Shown piece after piece: positions 10,874 to 22,981 of a stretch of DNA of 64,000 nucleotides (the stretch's first letter is position 1; each line of letters opens with the position of its first letter). This DNA is from Exophiala sp. HKRS030 (taxonomy: Eukaryota; Ascomycota; Eurotiomycetes; Chaetothyriales; Herpotrichiellaceae), in the NCBI GenBank assembly GCA_023897205.1, contig JAHWDD010000004.1, positions 3,596,001 to 3,660,000 on the forward strand, given 5' to 3'. The translations under genes and the position numbers were made by a program. The notes beneath the pieces are model-generated. The model was not told where the DNA came from, searched no databases, and saw only the letters and a list, made by a program, of their open reading frames with translations.

Positions 10874-11587
10874 CGCGAAGGAAGCGGAGGTGATATAGGC
10901 TCTGTCTATGTGGTGCCTGTTCGTGACAACAAACACCTCGGCGTAGACTATTTACCCATGACGACAACCCAGTCAGGGTCCAGGTGAATGCCTCGTGCGG
11001 TACGAGCTAGGGCGTGTTCGGTGAGACCAGATGCGTTGAACCTGGAACGAGTAGATTGATCACAGTCGTCTCCGACCAGAAGCGATGATGATATCGGTAC
11101 GTTGACTTTTGTAGGGCTGATGGACGTAGATCTGTGCCCACTGGAGAGCGATAATTGGACTGGTCCTTTTCAGGTTGGAGGATGATGGTGTCGAAGACAG
11201 TGGGGGCCACAAAAGAGCGTGGTCGTGCAGTATGAGAACAACGGTGGGTGGTAACAATAGAGGGGCCCTGGTTGACGGGGGGAGGCTTAGGTCATAGGCC
11301 CATAGCAGGCATACGAGTGCCGCCCAGAGCCACCAGGCCAGGCATAGAGCAACTACCACTTTCTGGCCGATTCGCTACCATTCTGAAGAGCCTCGTCTTT
11401 CACACTTTAACTTGTTGCCCACACAAATCGGTGAGGATCTCTGAGCCTGCAAAGTGCTATCGATCTTTCTTCGTCAACAGTCTTTTTGTTCTTTCTCAAC
11501 TTTTCCATCGTCCACCCACCTCACACATTGCTCGTCTACTGAACCTTTTCCATCGAGACCAACCCCTCCATCGACTCCAAAGTCACC
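10874..11587. promoter_or_regulatory. Divergent promoter region, vps24 / sba1
   Basis: 714 bp between two start codons pointing away from each other. The sba1 side has a CT-rich leader (11460-11580). No gene seen inside. Confidence 0.5.
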
Positions 11588-12376
11588 ATGTCTACGCAAG
11601 CCACTCCTGAAGGTAAGGTTTTTCCCAGTCAACAAGCTCCGATGAAGAATTCGAGTCTTTTTTGCCCTCATCTCTGTGCTCGTAGCCATTATGTGAACTC
11701 CAACAGGCTAACACATCTCCGTACAGTTCTATGGGCTCAGCGCTCTTCCTCCAGCGAGCCGGAAAAGAACTACATCTACCTGACCATCGGCGTTCCTGAT
11801 GTGCCTCCCAAGTCCCTCAAGCTCGATCTCAAGCCAACCTCGCTCACTTTCACTGGAAAGTCAGACACCAAGAAAACCACTTACCACCTGGAGATGCAGT
11901 TCTACTCCGAGATCGATGTGGAAAATTCCAAGACGCATCATACCCCAGCCAACATTCAGATGATCCTGAGAAAGAAGGAACTCAAGGAGGAATACTGGCC
12001 ACGCCTGCTCAAGGACCCAGCCAAGGTCCACTATCTGCGTACGGACTTTGACAAGGTAAGTCGGAAAGCGTTTGCGACACTCGAAATTGCGTCCAGTTCT
12101 GACATTGTCTAGTGGGTCGATGAGGACGAGCAGAACGAGGCGCCCGAGGATGACTACATGAACCAATTTGGCGGTGGCCTCGGCGAAGACGGCGGCTTCG
12201 GTGGCATTGATTTCTCCAAACTTGGCGGCGGTGGTGGTGACATGCCAGGCATGGAAGGCCTCGGTGCGGGCGAAGAAGGTGGTGATGATGAGGATGAGGA
12301 CGACGATGACATGCCTGACCTGGAAGAGGACACAGAAGAGGGAGATGCCAAAGGCAAAGGCAAGGGGGCCGCATAA
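11588..12376 (+). CDS. sba1: p23/Sba1 Hsp90 co-chaperone
   Basis: Three exons, 11588-11612, 11727-12055 and 12113-12376, give 205 aa. Introns are 114 nt (branch GCTAACA) and 57 nt. The CS domain is complete: VLWAQRSSSSEPEKNYIYLT, the central beta-sandwich, then EYWPRLLKDPAKVHYLRTDFDKWVDED, whose final W appears only after the second intron is removed. The C-terminal third is Gly-rich, then strongly acidic (EDDDDMPDLEEDTEEG), as in p23 tails. p23 stabilises the closed ATP-bound Hsp90 dimer in the cytosol. Length and architecture are normal for the family. Confidence 0.94.
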
Positions 12377-14094
12377 GCTCCAGGGTCATTTGCGAACCTA
12401 AAGGCCACCGCCGGCGCGAAAACAACGCGACTCTTCCCCCTCCTCGATGAATACGTGGACATATGCAACTCGCCAACAACCCATTCTTTCTCTCCTTACT
12501 TGCTTGGTCTGATTCCACCTGGGGAGAAGGAGGTCTCTACAGTGTTTTCCCCATCGGTGGTACGTGCAAATATTCGACAGTCCTAAGACAATACAGAGAC
12601 ACGAGAACCATGAGAACCTTTTCCCTTGCTGCACGAGAAGAAGTCAGATTCAATGCATCAAGGCTTGCTCGGTTCACACGTCTTGTGACTCTTTTTATTC
12701 CATTACCGAACAAGATCTGCTTGATGTGGTGCACGGGGTTCTTGGTGTTTCGGTAGGGACAGAAAGATAGGTTTCCTTTACCTAGGTAGTAGTCTCCCCC
12801 CTCAAACTCTGCTGAGCGTATGTCTGCGTGCAAAGGCAAATACAAAAAGAAAATTCAATTGATCGTGGAATGGTTGATTTCTTCAAGAGTTCAAGTTTGT
12901 TTTGTACTACGAATCGACTGTTGTTGCTTTTTCCCAATGCCTGATTACCTACGAACTACTACAGTGCTTGAGGTGCAGTGGAAGCTGGAAGTAACCTGCC
13001 TCGCCCATACCACATTCTCGCCTCGACTGCTACAGCCTTACAGTACAGCAATGGACTGACATTGTGGTCTTTTCTACCTCTCACCACTTTTGAGATACGA
13101 CTACTCGTCAAGGCTTACTCTGTTTGACCGCCGCCTGTAACACGATTTCAAAAGTACTTTTGGTGTGTTTGGATTGCTAGAGATGCGGTGAGTCCCCCAG
13201 GGTGATAAGTTCTAGCGTCCCTCGCTTACGAAGTACGTGGTAGAATTCGTGTACGGAAGATGCACTGCCCGGGGGGAAACTTGTTGGACTTTTGACCTGA
13301 TTTGACCTTGACCCGACTTGACTCTGGCCTGACTTGTTAGGACCTGGCTGGGACTTGTTGACTAGACCTTATTGACGCTTTCAAGGCGACCTCTGCTGAC
13401 TCATACTCGTACCACATTTCTCGTGTGCGATCCCCCTGCAAGTTTTCTTTTTTACAACACCAAAAAAAAAGCCAAATGCACCCTACGGAGGAGTAGGAGA
13501 ACGGGGTGTTTTACAGTACCTTCCGAGGTACACGCAGTAACTCGTACAAGGAGGATGGCCTCAAGGTGTTCTATTACGCCTTTACGAATACGAGTACGAA
13601 TACGAATAGGGCTATAATACTACGGTGTACTCAGAACGAAAGTTTCCTCCCGTACGTGGTAGAGAGAAGGACTCATGCTCGTGAGACTGAGAAGATTGAA
13701 GAGATTGGCGAAGTGACTTATCAGATGGTTATGAAGAAATGAAATCAGCACATGACAAATCAGCAGCCACGGTGAATGATCAGGGAAGAAGCAGTAATAT
13801 TTTTGTGCACTATACAAATTCCTAGATGTGCGCTATCACTCCGTTGACTCCTTATATTTGTAGATATCAACACTCCATGTCACATGGTTCGTATCGTTCT
13901 TCCAGTGAAATTACTTTGATGTTGATACCAGGTAATCTAGACTGGCCATTGAATGACGGCCTATTGGGTTCTCCGTATAGAGTCACACATGGCATGCGGT
14001 GAATACTCTTGACTTCACTCCTTCACTCTCTCACCCAAACAAGAATTCGAACACGCAAAAAAAGAGACATCCTGAAGGACCAGCAAAAACTACA
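12377..14094. other. Convergent intergenic region with degenerate repeats
   Basis: 1.7 kb between the 3' ends of sba1 and the cyclase gene. It includes a TTGACC/CCTGACTT-rich stretch (13285-13375) and a degenerate GAATACGAGTACG microsatellite near 13580-13615. Short frames are unsupported. Confidence 0.55.
13285..13375. repeat. Degenerate TTGACC / CTGACTTG repeat tract
   Basis: About 90 bp in which variants of TTTGACCTGA, TTGACCCGAC, TTGACTCTGG and CTGACTTGTT follow one another roughly every 10-12 bp. It reads as a decayed short tandem array; no coding sense. Confidence 0.5.
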
Positions 14095-15197
14095 TCACAG
14101 AATGGCCAGGACATTGGGAGGAGAACCAACACCTCCAAACACATTCAACGGCGCGCTAGTCAATAAGAACGACCACTGCTTCCTGGCTCGACACACCTCC
14201 GACAGTCTCTCCAGATCCCACAGCTCTCCGATTGGCGTGCCCCAATGGCCCAGCAGCCACTCGTGCAGATTCATCTTACCTTCGACGCCAAAGCTGATGG
14301 GCTGGCTCTCGAAGGCGATGGTGTCTCCTGCGACGGCAGCGAAGTGGTGGTTCCATAGCCACTTGACGGATTGCAGGGATGCCTCGACGCCGACAAAAGT
14401 GGATCGTTGTATCGATGCCTGGCGCTCCTCAGGGCCTGCATGCGTGTGCCATGCCGTGAAGCCAGATCGGATGATCAGGATGTCGCCACCCTGGAAATCC
14501 ACGTTCTGATGCTGGGCCACTTTATCCAGTTCATCCGTGGTGATGGAGAAGGTCGAATTGGCCGCGATTGCTGGTTTGCCAGTCTGCTCGCGCCACCCGT
14601 GATAGTCAAGCAGAACTCCTCGCCCGACTATTCCACCTCTCTCGGCCCATCCTGTTAGACAATATGCGTCAATGATTGATCTCACCACCGTCCGAGTAAG
14701 ACTTAGCCTTACGATGAATACCCAGGCGTCCGTCCTCGAGCTTCTCGTCAATGTCCCGGTGCTTCATCCCATTATAATACAGCCCACAATGTTGGACAGC
14801 AATGTGTCGCAGGCCATCCCATTGAGAGCTGCTTTGCGTGTTTAGACTCACCACGTCATCGTGCCCAAAGACCTCGTCAGGTGTGCCCTTCAGTCGTTCC
14901 TTGAAGTCGATGATCTGATGTCCAAACGGCTCTCGGCCCACGAGACGTTCTTGAAAGTGGTCTAGTCGGAGATCCAGCTGGATTGAAACGCCTGTCTTGA
15001 CCTCCTGGACCGCCCGTTTGACAACCTCGGGTGTGAGGTAGTTAAGAGCTGTCCTCTCGTGAGGCCAGGTCGACCGAAAAATGTGCTTCAGACTCACTGC
15101 CTAATTCATCGTTCTCCCCCCAGAGACCCCAAGCATTGCCGTGAGGTTGCCCTTCGACCTTGGGCAAGGAGTCGAAATCTACATATGGTGATGGCAT
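14095..15197 (-). CDS. Cyclase-family (kynurenine-formamidase-like) metal hydrolase
   Basis: Three exons, 15197-15098, 15048-14713 and 14651-14095, give 330 aa. Introns are 49 nt (GTGAGT...ACAG) and 61 nt (GTAAGG...ACAG). The first splice joins NDELG to TLNYLTPEVV and the second joins LGIHR to WAERGGIVGRG, both characteristic of fungal members of the cyclase family (PF04199). The metal/substrate motif QWDGLRHIAVQH is present near residue 120. Relatives hydrolyse cyclic or N-acyl amides and esters (formylkynurenine, isatin and others). Substrate unknown here. It shares a 636-bp divergent promoter with the MFS transporter carrying two copies of the CCGGCGCCGG palindrome. An in-frame ATG 45 nt upstream is a less likely start. 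Confidence 0.88.
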
Positions 15198-15351
15198 GAT
15201 TGTGATCGTCTGTCGGCTTTGATAGTGCCAATCTGGGGGCATTTCTGCTGCCGAAGCATTAAATATGATTCGTCTTCTGCATGTTCAACACGGACGCTTC
15301 CAGTTCGTCGTCGCCGGCAGAAATCCGAGTTCTGCATAGAATTTCACGTGA

Positions 15352-15361
15352 CCGGCGCCGG
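15352..15361. promoter_or_regulatory. CCGGCGCCGG palindrome, site 1
   Basis: Perfect 10-bp palindrome, 155 bp upstream of the cyclase ATG, touching a TCACGTGA E-box. The facing CGG/CCG triplets are of the kind bound by Zn2Cys6 dimers. Confidence 0.65.
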
Positions 15362-15606
15362 GATTGTGGGTCATGCAAAAAATGTGGTGGACCTTTTGTA
15401 AAACCCCCTCGTCGGTTGCGGCTCAACTCTCACTTTCACAGGTGCCCGAGATCCCATAGTGGAGATGATGTCCGTGTGAGAGGCAAAAAGCTTGCCGTCT
15501 TCATCCCAAAGATGCCACGAGGCCAGGACCTGGTTCCGTCAAATTCCATCTCGCAAGATCCAAGTGCAGGACGGGGACCCCGTGGAGTTTGGTTTGGTTT
15601 AGCCCA

Positions 15607-15616
15607 CCGGCGCCGG
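15607..15616. promoter_or_regulatory. CCGGCGCCGG palindrome, site 2
   Basis: Perfect palindrome, extended to 14 bp as CACCGGCGCCGGTG (15605-15618); 218 bp upstream of the transporter ATG. Confidence 0.65.
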
Positions 15617-15833
15617 TGCCAGCATCAACTCCAGATGAAGGCAGACTTGCGGAGAAATCTCTTTCTGAATCATCAGGAATACAAAAAAACGAGATCCCCC
15701 TGTGCAAAGCCCAATCGCAAGTTCCTACAACATCGTGCTTCTTGATAGAAACTCATTGTCTCTGAATTCTCAGCTGAGAAGGCGCCACTCGCACAGAACT
15801 CTCTTCACGACAGTCCTGGTTCATCTTTCCAGT

Positions 15834-17820
15834 ATGGGTTGGTTTTTCAAGAAGCCTGCTGATGCGGCGGGATCTACAACTGTCGCCTTCCTCGTCGGCC
15901 TGTTTGTCGCTTTTGGTGGTGTTCTCTTTGGCTATGACATCGGCTACATCAGTGGCATTCTCGCCATGAAGTGAGTTCATCATTTCATCTCCTCGTTTGT
16001 CACAATCTGGGCCGTCTAACGAACGTTCCGGCAGGTACTGGAAAACTCATTTTTCCACTGGATATCGAGACGAGTTCGGAGAGCTCAATGTTACGGCAGG
16101 CCAGCAATCCTTGATCGTGTCGATTCTGTCCGCGGGAACCTTTGCGGGGGCTCTCCTTAGTTCCCCTATTGCCGATCACATTGGCCGCCGCAAGGCCCTG
16201 ATGGTCAACAGCTGTGTCTTCATGTTTGGCAATGCCTTGCAAACGGCAGCCACAGCCATTCCGCTGTTCCTCGCGGGACGATTCTTTGCAGGTAAGACAG
16301 CTCCGGGAGGCAAAAAAGAGAAAAGCGAATTCAGCCTTTCATCCGCTTACACAAATAACCCTCCAGGCCTGGGAGTTGGTTTGCTCAGTGCGACCATTCC
16401 TCTTTACCAAGCCGAGACGTCGCCCAAATGGCTCCGAGGCGCCGTCATTGGATCCTACCAACTCTTCATCACAGTGGGCATGTTCATGGCTGGCATCGTC
16501 GACAACGCCACCAAAGACAGGAATGATACGGGATGCTACCGTATCCCTATCGGCGTCCAGTTCATCTACGCACTCATCATCTTTTCCGGCTCCATGTTCC
16601 TCCCCGAGACGCCCCGGCAACTTGTCCGCCGCTCCGACTTCGACGGGGCGGCCAAGAGCCTCTCACGTCTGAGGAGGCTCAGCATAGACCATCCCGCCAT
16701 TGTGGACGAACTGGCTGAGATCAGGGGCAATCACGAATACGAAATGTCGTTGGGCTCCGCGTCGTACCTGACATGTTTCCGCAAACCCCTGCGCAAGAGA
16801 CTCATCTCTGGAATCTGCCTGCAGGCTCTACAGCAATTGACGGGCGTAAGTTTATGTTCTCTCCCTCTCCCTCTTACCTAGATTTGGGAGAAGGGCCCGA
16901 CAAATCTAACGGTGGACTTCTGACAGATCAACTTTATTTTCTACTACGGCACGACCTACTTCCAACGCACCGGTATCTCGAACCCTTTCCTCGTGACAGT
17001 CATCTGCGATGTGTGCAACATTGTCGGCGTCTTCCCGGGTTTGTATTTGGTGGAGAAATGGGGCCGGAGACCTCTCCTGATCATGGGCGCCCTGGGCATG
17101 GCTGCATGCGAGTTCATCGTGGCCGCCATTGGTGTCACAATGCCCGACAGCACAACGGCAAATTCGGTCGTCATCGCCTTTGTCTGCTTCTACATTATCT
17201 TTTTCGAGTTGAGGTACGTTACGAGACGAAATCCCGCCGACCTAAATTTCTTTTCCATAGCTAAGAAGCCTTTTTTACTGACCTTTGACCACCAACTTGG
17301 ATAGCTGGGGTCCCTGCGCCTGGGTCGTCACGGGTGAAATATTCCCACTCAAGACCCGCGCCAAAGCCCTCGGTATGACCTCGTCCAGTAACTGGTTGCT
17401 CAACTGGGCACTCGCCTACGCCACCCCTTACATGGTCAACCCGGGCAAGGGCAACGCCAACTTGGGATCCAAGGTCTTTTTTATCTGGGGTGCCCTTTGT
17501 GTCCTCTGTGCAGTTTTTGTGCAGTTTTGCATCTACGAAACCAAAGGTGCGATGATGATCCCCACCTGTCTTTCATGTTTGCAATGTTTTCTAGAACGTC
17601 GTGGTTCTAACTCGGGTTCATCCTTGCTCACCATCTTTCAGGTCTCTCACTCGAACAAGTCGACGAACTCTACGAAAAGGTGCCTCACGCCTGGCAGTCT
17701 GCGGGTTTCGTGCCAACGGTCAGCTTTGCAGATATCCAGCAGCGCAGTCTGTCCATGGCCGGAGAGGAGAAGGAGGGAAAGATCGAGAACGAGGTCGCTG
17801 TCTCGGAAGTGTCTTCTTGA
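15834..17820 (+). CDS. MFS sugar transporter (Rco3/Hxt type)
   Basis: Six exons, 15834-15970, 16035-16291, 16367-16845, 16927-17213, 17305-17546 and 17642-17820, give 526 aa. All five introns are 64-95 nt with GT-AG ends and restore conserved sequence (ILAMK/YWKTHFS, RFFAG/LGVGLLS, LTG/INFIFYYGTTYF, FELS/WGPCAWV, ETKG/LSLEQVDELY). Hallmarks of sugar porters are present: DHIGRRK between TM2 and TM3, FLPETPRQL after TM6, and the ETKGLSLEQVDELYEKVP signature after TM12. It should import hexose or a related polyol by proton symport at the plasma membrane; specificity cannot be read. The tail is short and acidic, without the long cytosolic tail of Snf3/Rgt2 sensors, so transport rather than sensing is likelier. 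Confidence 0.9.
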
Positions 17821-18569
17821 TCTAGGGGGTAGTTACCGATGCAGATGAGAGTTATCGACCAAAAGGGACATGACTCGAGGGTTTAGTTCTTACGCCTTGC
17901 ATTGTAAGCTTGCATCTAGAGGACTAGAAATGGCAAGACCATCTGCTCAGATCAACTCTGCTCAGCTTAGGAAGTACGGAGGCATCACTGACTGGTTCGA
18001 TTTGTGTGTTAAGACACAGGTGTGCGTGTACAGTGTTGCAATGTGTGTATATACGTGTGTGTACAATATACGAGTACGTGCAAAGGAAAAGGAGAGGGAG
18101 GTAATTCTCATTATCATCATCGATCCACCAAATCTTTGTATGCTCCTTCAGTTGAAGACCTATTTATGTTGTGTGATAAACCAGTTTCAGTGTCAGTTTC
18201 AATACCTAACCAGGTACACAGATCTCCTGTAAACCCTGCACATATTCATAGTTCCAAATTGGAGAGAGGTTCGAACAATGAGGAGGGGCCCGGATCACTG
18301 CAAAGATGGAATTTGACAGACATAGGAGCTACTGGCAATTGTCTTCATCATATCCCGGTATAGTTTGTCAATCTCGTGATTCCTCCCCCCCCCCCCCCCC
18401 GGTACCGACAGTTCTGTACGAGATCGAAAAAGGGTTGTTCGCTCTACCGGCGTGGCGGAAACCCGGAGCCGAGACCCCGAGCGTGGCCGAAGACGTACGG
18501 CCGAGAAACCACCGAGAAGAAAATCATGGCCGGCAGAAGACGTACAGTCGAGCGTGACGAAGAGCAGAA
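17821..18569. other. Convergent intergenic region with a C16 homopolymer
   Basis: 3' flanks of the transporter (+) and the aldehyde dehydrogenase (-). Includes a run of 16 C (18385-18400) and a TGTGTATATACGTGTG stretch near 18045. No gene seen. Confidence 0.6.
18385..18400 (+). repeat. Homopolymer C16
   Basis: Sixteen consecutive C residues followed by GGTACC. Such tracts are length-variable and error-prone in sequencing. Confidence 0.9.
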
Positions 18570-20269
18570 CTATGGCCGCACCTCGACACCTCCAAAGGTC
18601 ATGCTCTTGACCGTCAGGTACTCGTCGATGCCGAGGGCGCTGCCTTCCCGTCCAAACCCGCTCTGCTTGACGCCCCCGAAGGGTGATGCAGGGTCGCTGA
18701 TGATGCCTTGAGATAAGGTCAGCGGGAATGAGATGCGCGATACACGATCGAGAAAAGGTGGCCCAAAGAAACCAGAAACACTTACCTGTGTTGATGCCCA
18801 CCATACCCACTTCCATGGCCTCGGCAACCCGCCAGCAGCGCTGGACGTCCCGGCTGAAGAAGTAGCCCGCCAGGCCGACCTCGCTGGCGTTGGCCATGGC
18901 GAGAACTTCCTGTTCCGTTTCAAAGGGGAACAGTGCCGCCACGGGCCCAAAGGTCTCCTCCCTCGCGACGAGCATCTCGGGCGTCGCGTCCAGCAGCACG
19001 GTGAGGGGGTAAAAGTGGCCGCCCCGTCCACCCTGCCGGCCGGGATCGGCGTCGGTTGTCATCCTGTGCCCGCCCAGGGCGATCTGCGCGCCCTTGGCTT
19101 CTGCATCCCGCACGTGGCTGTCCACCTTGTCCACGGCACGGGCGTGGATCAGCGGGCCGTGGGTCGCAGATGGATCGAACCCGGAACCAAGCTTGTACCG
19201 TCTGACGCGCTCGACGAATTTCTTGCCAAACGCCGGGAGGATCCCCCTTTGCACGTAGATGCGGTTCGCGCAGACGCAGGTCTGGCCCGACGAGCGGAAC
19301 TTGCTCATCAGTGCACCCTCGACCGCCGCATCAAGGTCCGCGTCGTCGAACACGATGAACGGCGAGTTCCCGCCAAGTTCCATGGACAGCTTCTTCAGCG
19401 TGTCGGACGATTGCTTCATCAGGAGCTTGCCGACGGCGGTCGAGCCCGTGAAGGAGACCTTCTTGACCTTGGGGTGCGTGCAGAGCGCGTTGCCGACCGC
19501 CGGAGTGTTTTCGAGCGTCGTGACGATGTTGAACACGCCCGCCGGGATGCCCGCCCGCCTGGCCAGTTCCGCGAGGGCGAGCGACGACAGGGGCGTCTCG
19601 CCCGGGGCCTTGACCACCACGGTGCACCCTGCTGCAATGGCGGGGGCGGCCTTGCGCGTGACCATCGCCGCGGGGAAGTTCCAAGGCGTGATCAGCCCAC
19701 AGACCCCGATGGGTTCTTTGACGGTCAAGATCCGCTTCCCGCCCACGCTGGCCGGGATGGTGCTACCGTAGATGCGAGGGGCTTCTTCCGCGAACCAGAG
19801 GAGGAAGTCGGACGCGTACTTGACCTCCCCTCGAGCGTCTGCCAAGGGTTTTCCGTTCTCCATCGTTATCAGGATGGCAAGGTCTTCGGCATTGTCGAGC
19901 ATGAGCTGGTGCCACTTTCGTAGCATGTCTGATCGCTGTCGAGCAGTTGTGGCTCGAAAGGTCTTGAATGCATTGGCTGCTGCGTCGATGGCAGCCTCTG
20001 TATCTGATACGTCACATTCTGGACATGTACCAACTACAACACCAGTACTTGGATCTGGGATTGGGTCAGTTGGCTTCGGCAAAGAAGGGATCGCTGCATA
20101 CCTGTGACCTCAAATGTCTTCCCTGATTCGCTAGGCACCCACTGACTGTTGACGAAGGCACGGTCGATAAGAAGACTTTTGTCTTTCAGCTGTGACGCAG
20201 GTCAGCTCCATTCGTCAGCCAGCCTGACACCCTTGCACTTATACTTACCGGTGGTATTGTTGGAGCCAT
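18570..20269 (-). CDS. Succinate-semialdehyde-dehydrogenase-type aldehyde dehydrogenase
   Basis: Four exons, 20269-20249, 20189-20102, 20054-18786 and 18706-18570, give 504 aa. Introns are 59, 47 and 79 nt. Spliced start [24 protein letters not shown] continues to the NAD(P) site. Catalytic elements are intact: TPWNFP (Asn about 162), MELGG (Glu about 262) and GQTCVC (nucleophile Cys about 296), then EETFGPVAA and the terminal [16 protein letters not shown]. SSADHs oxidise succinic semialdehyde to succinate; related enzymes take other semialdehydes, so the substrate is inferred. The third intron lacks stops in frame: reading through gives a 595-residue frame with a foreign tail (see findings). 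The promoter has one CCGGCGCCGG-like site 201 bp upstream. Confidence 0.9.
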
Positions 20270-20574
20270 GATCCTTAAATCGACGTGTTGAGTTGCACTT
20301 GTTATGTTTGTCCACCTTCAGAACGCCTGCATATGTATTCAGCCTGCCTGTTAAATGTCGCGGAAGCCGTTTATGATGACGAGTGGCCAGCAGAGGTTGA
20401 TTGGAACTGATATCGGCATCAACACAAGCTGTGGAGTGGTTCGGTACCGAGTTTTCGGATGGACCGAATCAGGCGCCGGTGCCGGCAAAACGACAGCGGG
20501 TCTTGGCTCGGGGTGGCAAGAATACCACTTCGGAGATGCGTCCAGGCTCGGGCGATTTTTCTGGATAACTGGCC
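20270..20574. promoter_or_regulatory. Aldehyde dehydrogenase promoter / 3' flank of Zn2Cys6 gene
   Basis: 305 bp between two minus-strand genes transcribed in the same direction; contains palindrome site 3. Confidence 0.5.
20470..20479. promoter_or_regulatory. CCGGCGCCGG palindrome, site 3 (9/10)
   Basis: CAGGCGCCGG, one mismatch from the palindrome, followed by TGCCGGC; 201 bp upstream of the aldehyde dehydrogenase ATG. Confidence 0.55.
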
Positions 20575-22981
20575 TCACTCATATCGATAGTCCTGAAATC
20601 CCATGGGAAGATCGAAATCGAAGACACTTGCATTGCCATTGTTCGGCAGGCCAAAAGAACCAATCGATGTACCATCTAACAGCCAGCTTGAGTCCAGATT
20701 GCTCCAGTTCCCTATCCAGTCGCGATAGTTATTGATGTTTGGGTCCTGGTCGGTTTGTGTACCGAGACGCATGTTGTCGCCGCCATGCTGAGAATACACT
20801 GCGTCATAGCCAGGGGGATTTTGAACAATGTGTGATCCCTGGTCCCCCTGTGGTCGTGTAAAGAATTGAGGGATACGCCCATCATGATACGTCGAATGCA
20901 TGTCTTCTCCAGTGACATTCTCTGAGCCTCTGACTTGATTGTTGTGTGGTACGAACTGGTTACTTTGCGGAACTGCCATCAACAACCGGATCACATGATG
21001 GAAATTCTGATGAGGATGTGTCTGCAGGAGTTTCGCAACCTCCTTGGCCACGGGTTCCAGGCGGGATTGTTCAATAAGTTCGGGCCTGAGTTTTGACATT
21101 TTCAAGGCAAGGACACCTGCTACCAGTTAGTTTCCAACACCTCACTCCTTACCACTCCTTCCATTCGAGACGTACAAGTGAAAGCGATGGTCAGGGCAGT
21201 ATAAGTAGGGGCCCATTTTAGCTGCCATTTGTATGCTGGGCTTTGTACAAGAAATGACAGTTGACTGAACATGACCCCCATCACGTAAGAAAGTATCTCA
21301 GAGGCGACAGAGTCCAAATTAGCTTCACCCAGGGTAACCGAGCTCTCTGTAGAAGAATTTGGCTGAATTTTTCGCAGGCCAGCACAGCAAGTAAATGTTT
21401 TCGCGTATTCTCTTGACATGTACAGGCTCGTACGTTGGAAAGATGGTTGAGGATAACCGATATCTAGGTAGGGTGATTAATTCGCTTGTCAACCTTCGAG
21501 GGGTTTCTGGTTTATCGTACCTGCAAAAGTCTTGTCCCAGAAGGAACACCATGCATCGAACTTTTGGCTGGTCGAACGGATCTTGGCCATCACAGCGGAA
21601 GGGGATTTCTCGGATTCCTCAATTTCCTTCTGCATTTGGGCTAATACCGTTAGCCAACGAGTCTTCTGATGCTAGTAGAAACAAACCTCGCTGGATTACC
21701 AGTTCCACAAGAGAGACAATTCTAGAATCTGACGCATTGGCAGCTGGATGTCTTGCAAATGCCCTCAAAGTCTCTGCTGAGATGGCTTCGATTCGAGGAC
21801 GGCGTGCCGTGCCAGCAGCAATCTCCCATTCAAGGAACGACGCCATCAGCCATGTCCTTGCTTGACGTGCGAGTCGCCTTTCTGTCTTTTGAGTATCAGC
21901 CGAATGGGTGCAGGGACTACGCAGGAGTTGCTGCAGGGCAGTTTGGAGGCCCAAGACGAGGGCCATTTGTATGGCATGGCCAATGGTAAACCACGTTCGT
22001 TCCGAAAAGGCTGCAATCAAGGTCATCGCTTGGACATCCTCGATCACGGGCACACCAATGAACAAGGTCTCAGCTGCCAGGCGGCGAGCCTCGTTCTGGG
22101 TGACTTGTCTCACGTGGTCCGTGATGTTCGCTGCCTCCTTGACTCGAGCCGCGGTGGCCAGGACAACGGCGAAGCAAAATGGCGAACGAACGCGCAGAGA
22201 ATCAAATGTGTCCAGGAGCGGATCCAACATCGGCAAAAAGGTATTGTTTCCGGTTATGAAGCTGTGCCCACTCTTAGCCATGGCCCTCAAGACGACCAGT
22301 GTAGAACTCTCACCTGTTGAATAAATCCCTGGCCAGCGACTCGTCAAGCTCTCCCTCGGAGACAAAATCGCGAGGCTGCGTGACAGACGGGAGTAATGTG
22401 GTCTGCTCCAGGTCCCAGCTCTGACCGCCGGAAGGCCGAGGGGTTTCTGGAGTCATGGCATGAATGGCAGTCACCGGAGCATCCAGATCATGCGGAGCCA
22501 GTGCGTAGGGATTCTGAGGCTTCCCCGCGCTGGCGTTACCTCTTGTGGCCGCATCTTTGTCAGCCTGGCTGTTGATGGGCGTTTGCACTTGTCCGCCTGA
22601 AGGCTGCTCCGTCGGAGCGTCTGAACCGGAGGTCTCCGGGGCAGTCTGTCCGCGAAGCCTCAGGATCTCGGCTTCCAACTCTTGGATTCTGGCAGAGGAA
22701 GTCAGCAACCGGTGAGAACATTGGTAGGGAACAGATCAGGCTTCCAACCTCTTCTGCTGTTGCTGGCCCTCGGTACTTTTGTCAAGTGTTGGTTTTTTGG
22801 GCCCAACGAGATCGAAGACGCATGCAGTTCCGGCGGTCTGGCACCGCATGCAAGGAGCTTTGCCTTCGCAGCGCATCTTCTGCCGCCGACATGTTCGGCA
22901 GGCCTTGAACGTCTTTTTGGCCGGAGTGCGAATTGGTCCCACGAAATTATCCGGGCCTGGCGATTGAGACTGCCCTTCCAT
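20575..22981 (-). CDS. Zn(II)2Cys6 transcription factor, candidate cluster regulator
   Basis: Six exons, 22981-22749, 22688-22314, 22261-21687, 21640-21521, 21463-21176 and 21116-20575, give 710 aa; introns are 46-60 nt. The DNA-binding Zn cluster uses Cys 28, 31, 38, 44, 47 and 54 (CRTCRRQKMRC...CMRC). It is followed after the first splice by a short coiled coil (RIQELEAEILRLR), the usual dimerisation element. The middle is the helical fungal-specific regulatory domain (for example TLIAAFSERTWFTIGHAIQMALVLGL and ADIGYPQPSFQRTSLYMSREYAK). The C terminus is Asn/Gly/Asp-rich and may activate. The alternative acceptor for intron 3 (21641) was chosen because it gives RAQMQKEIEESE without a stop. 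It sits mid-cluster, divergent from transaldolase, and has a palindrome site in its own promoter, consistent with autoregulation. Confidence 0.87.

Larger units (their letters stand above)
15198..15833. promoter_or_regulatory. Bidirectional promoter, cyclase / sugar transporter
   Basis: 636 bp between divergent start codons. It carries an E-box TCACGTGA (15344-15351) directly abutting a palindrome CCGGCGCCGG (15352-15361), and a second palindrome at 15607-15616. Confidence 0.6.

Noticed and set aside
18733..19923. 396-codon plus-strand open frame
   Set aside because: Antisense shadow of the GC-rich aldehyde dehydrogenase exon, whose motifs are intact on the minus strand.
8461..20335. 15-mer GAACGCCTGCATATG shared at 8461 and 20321
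   Set aside because: A few shared 15-mers are expected by chance in 64 kb, and the flanks do not match.
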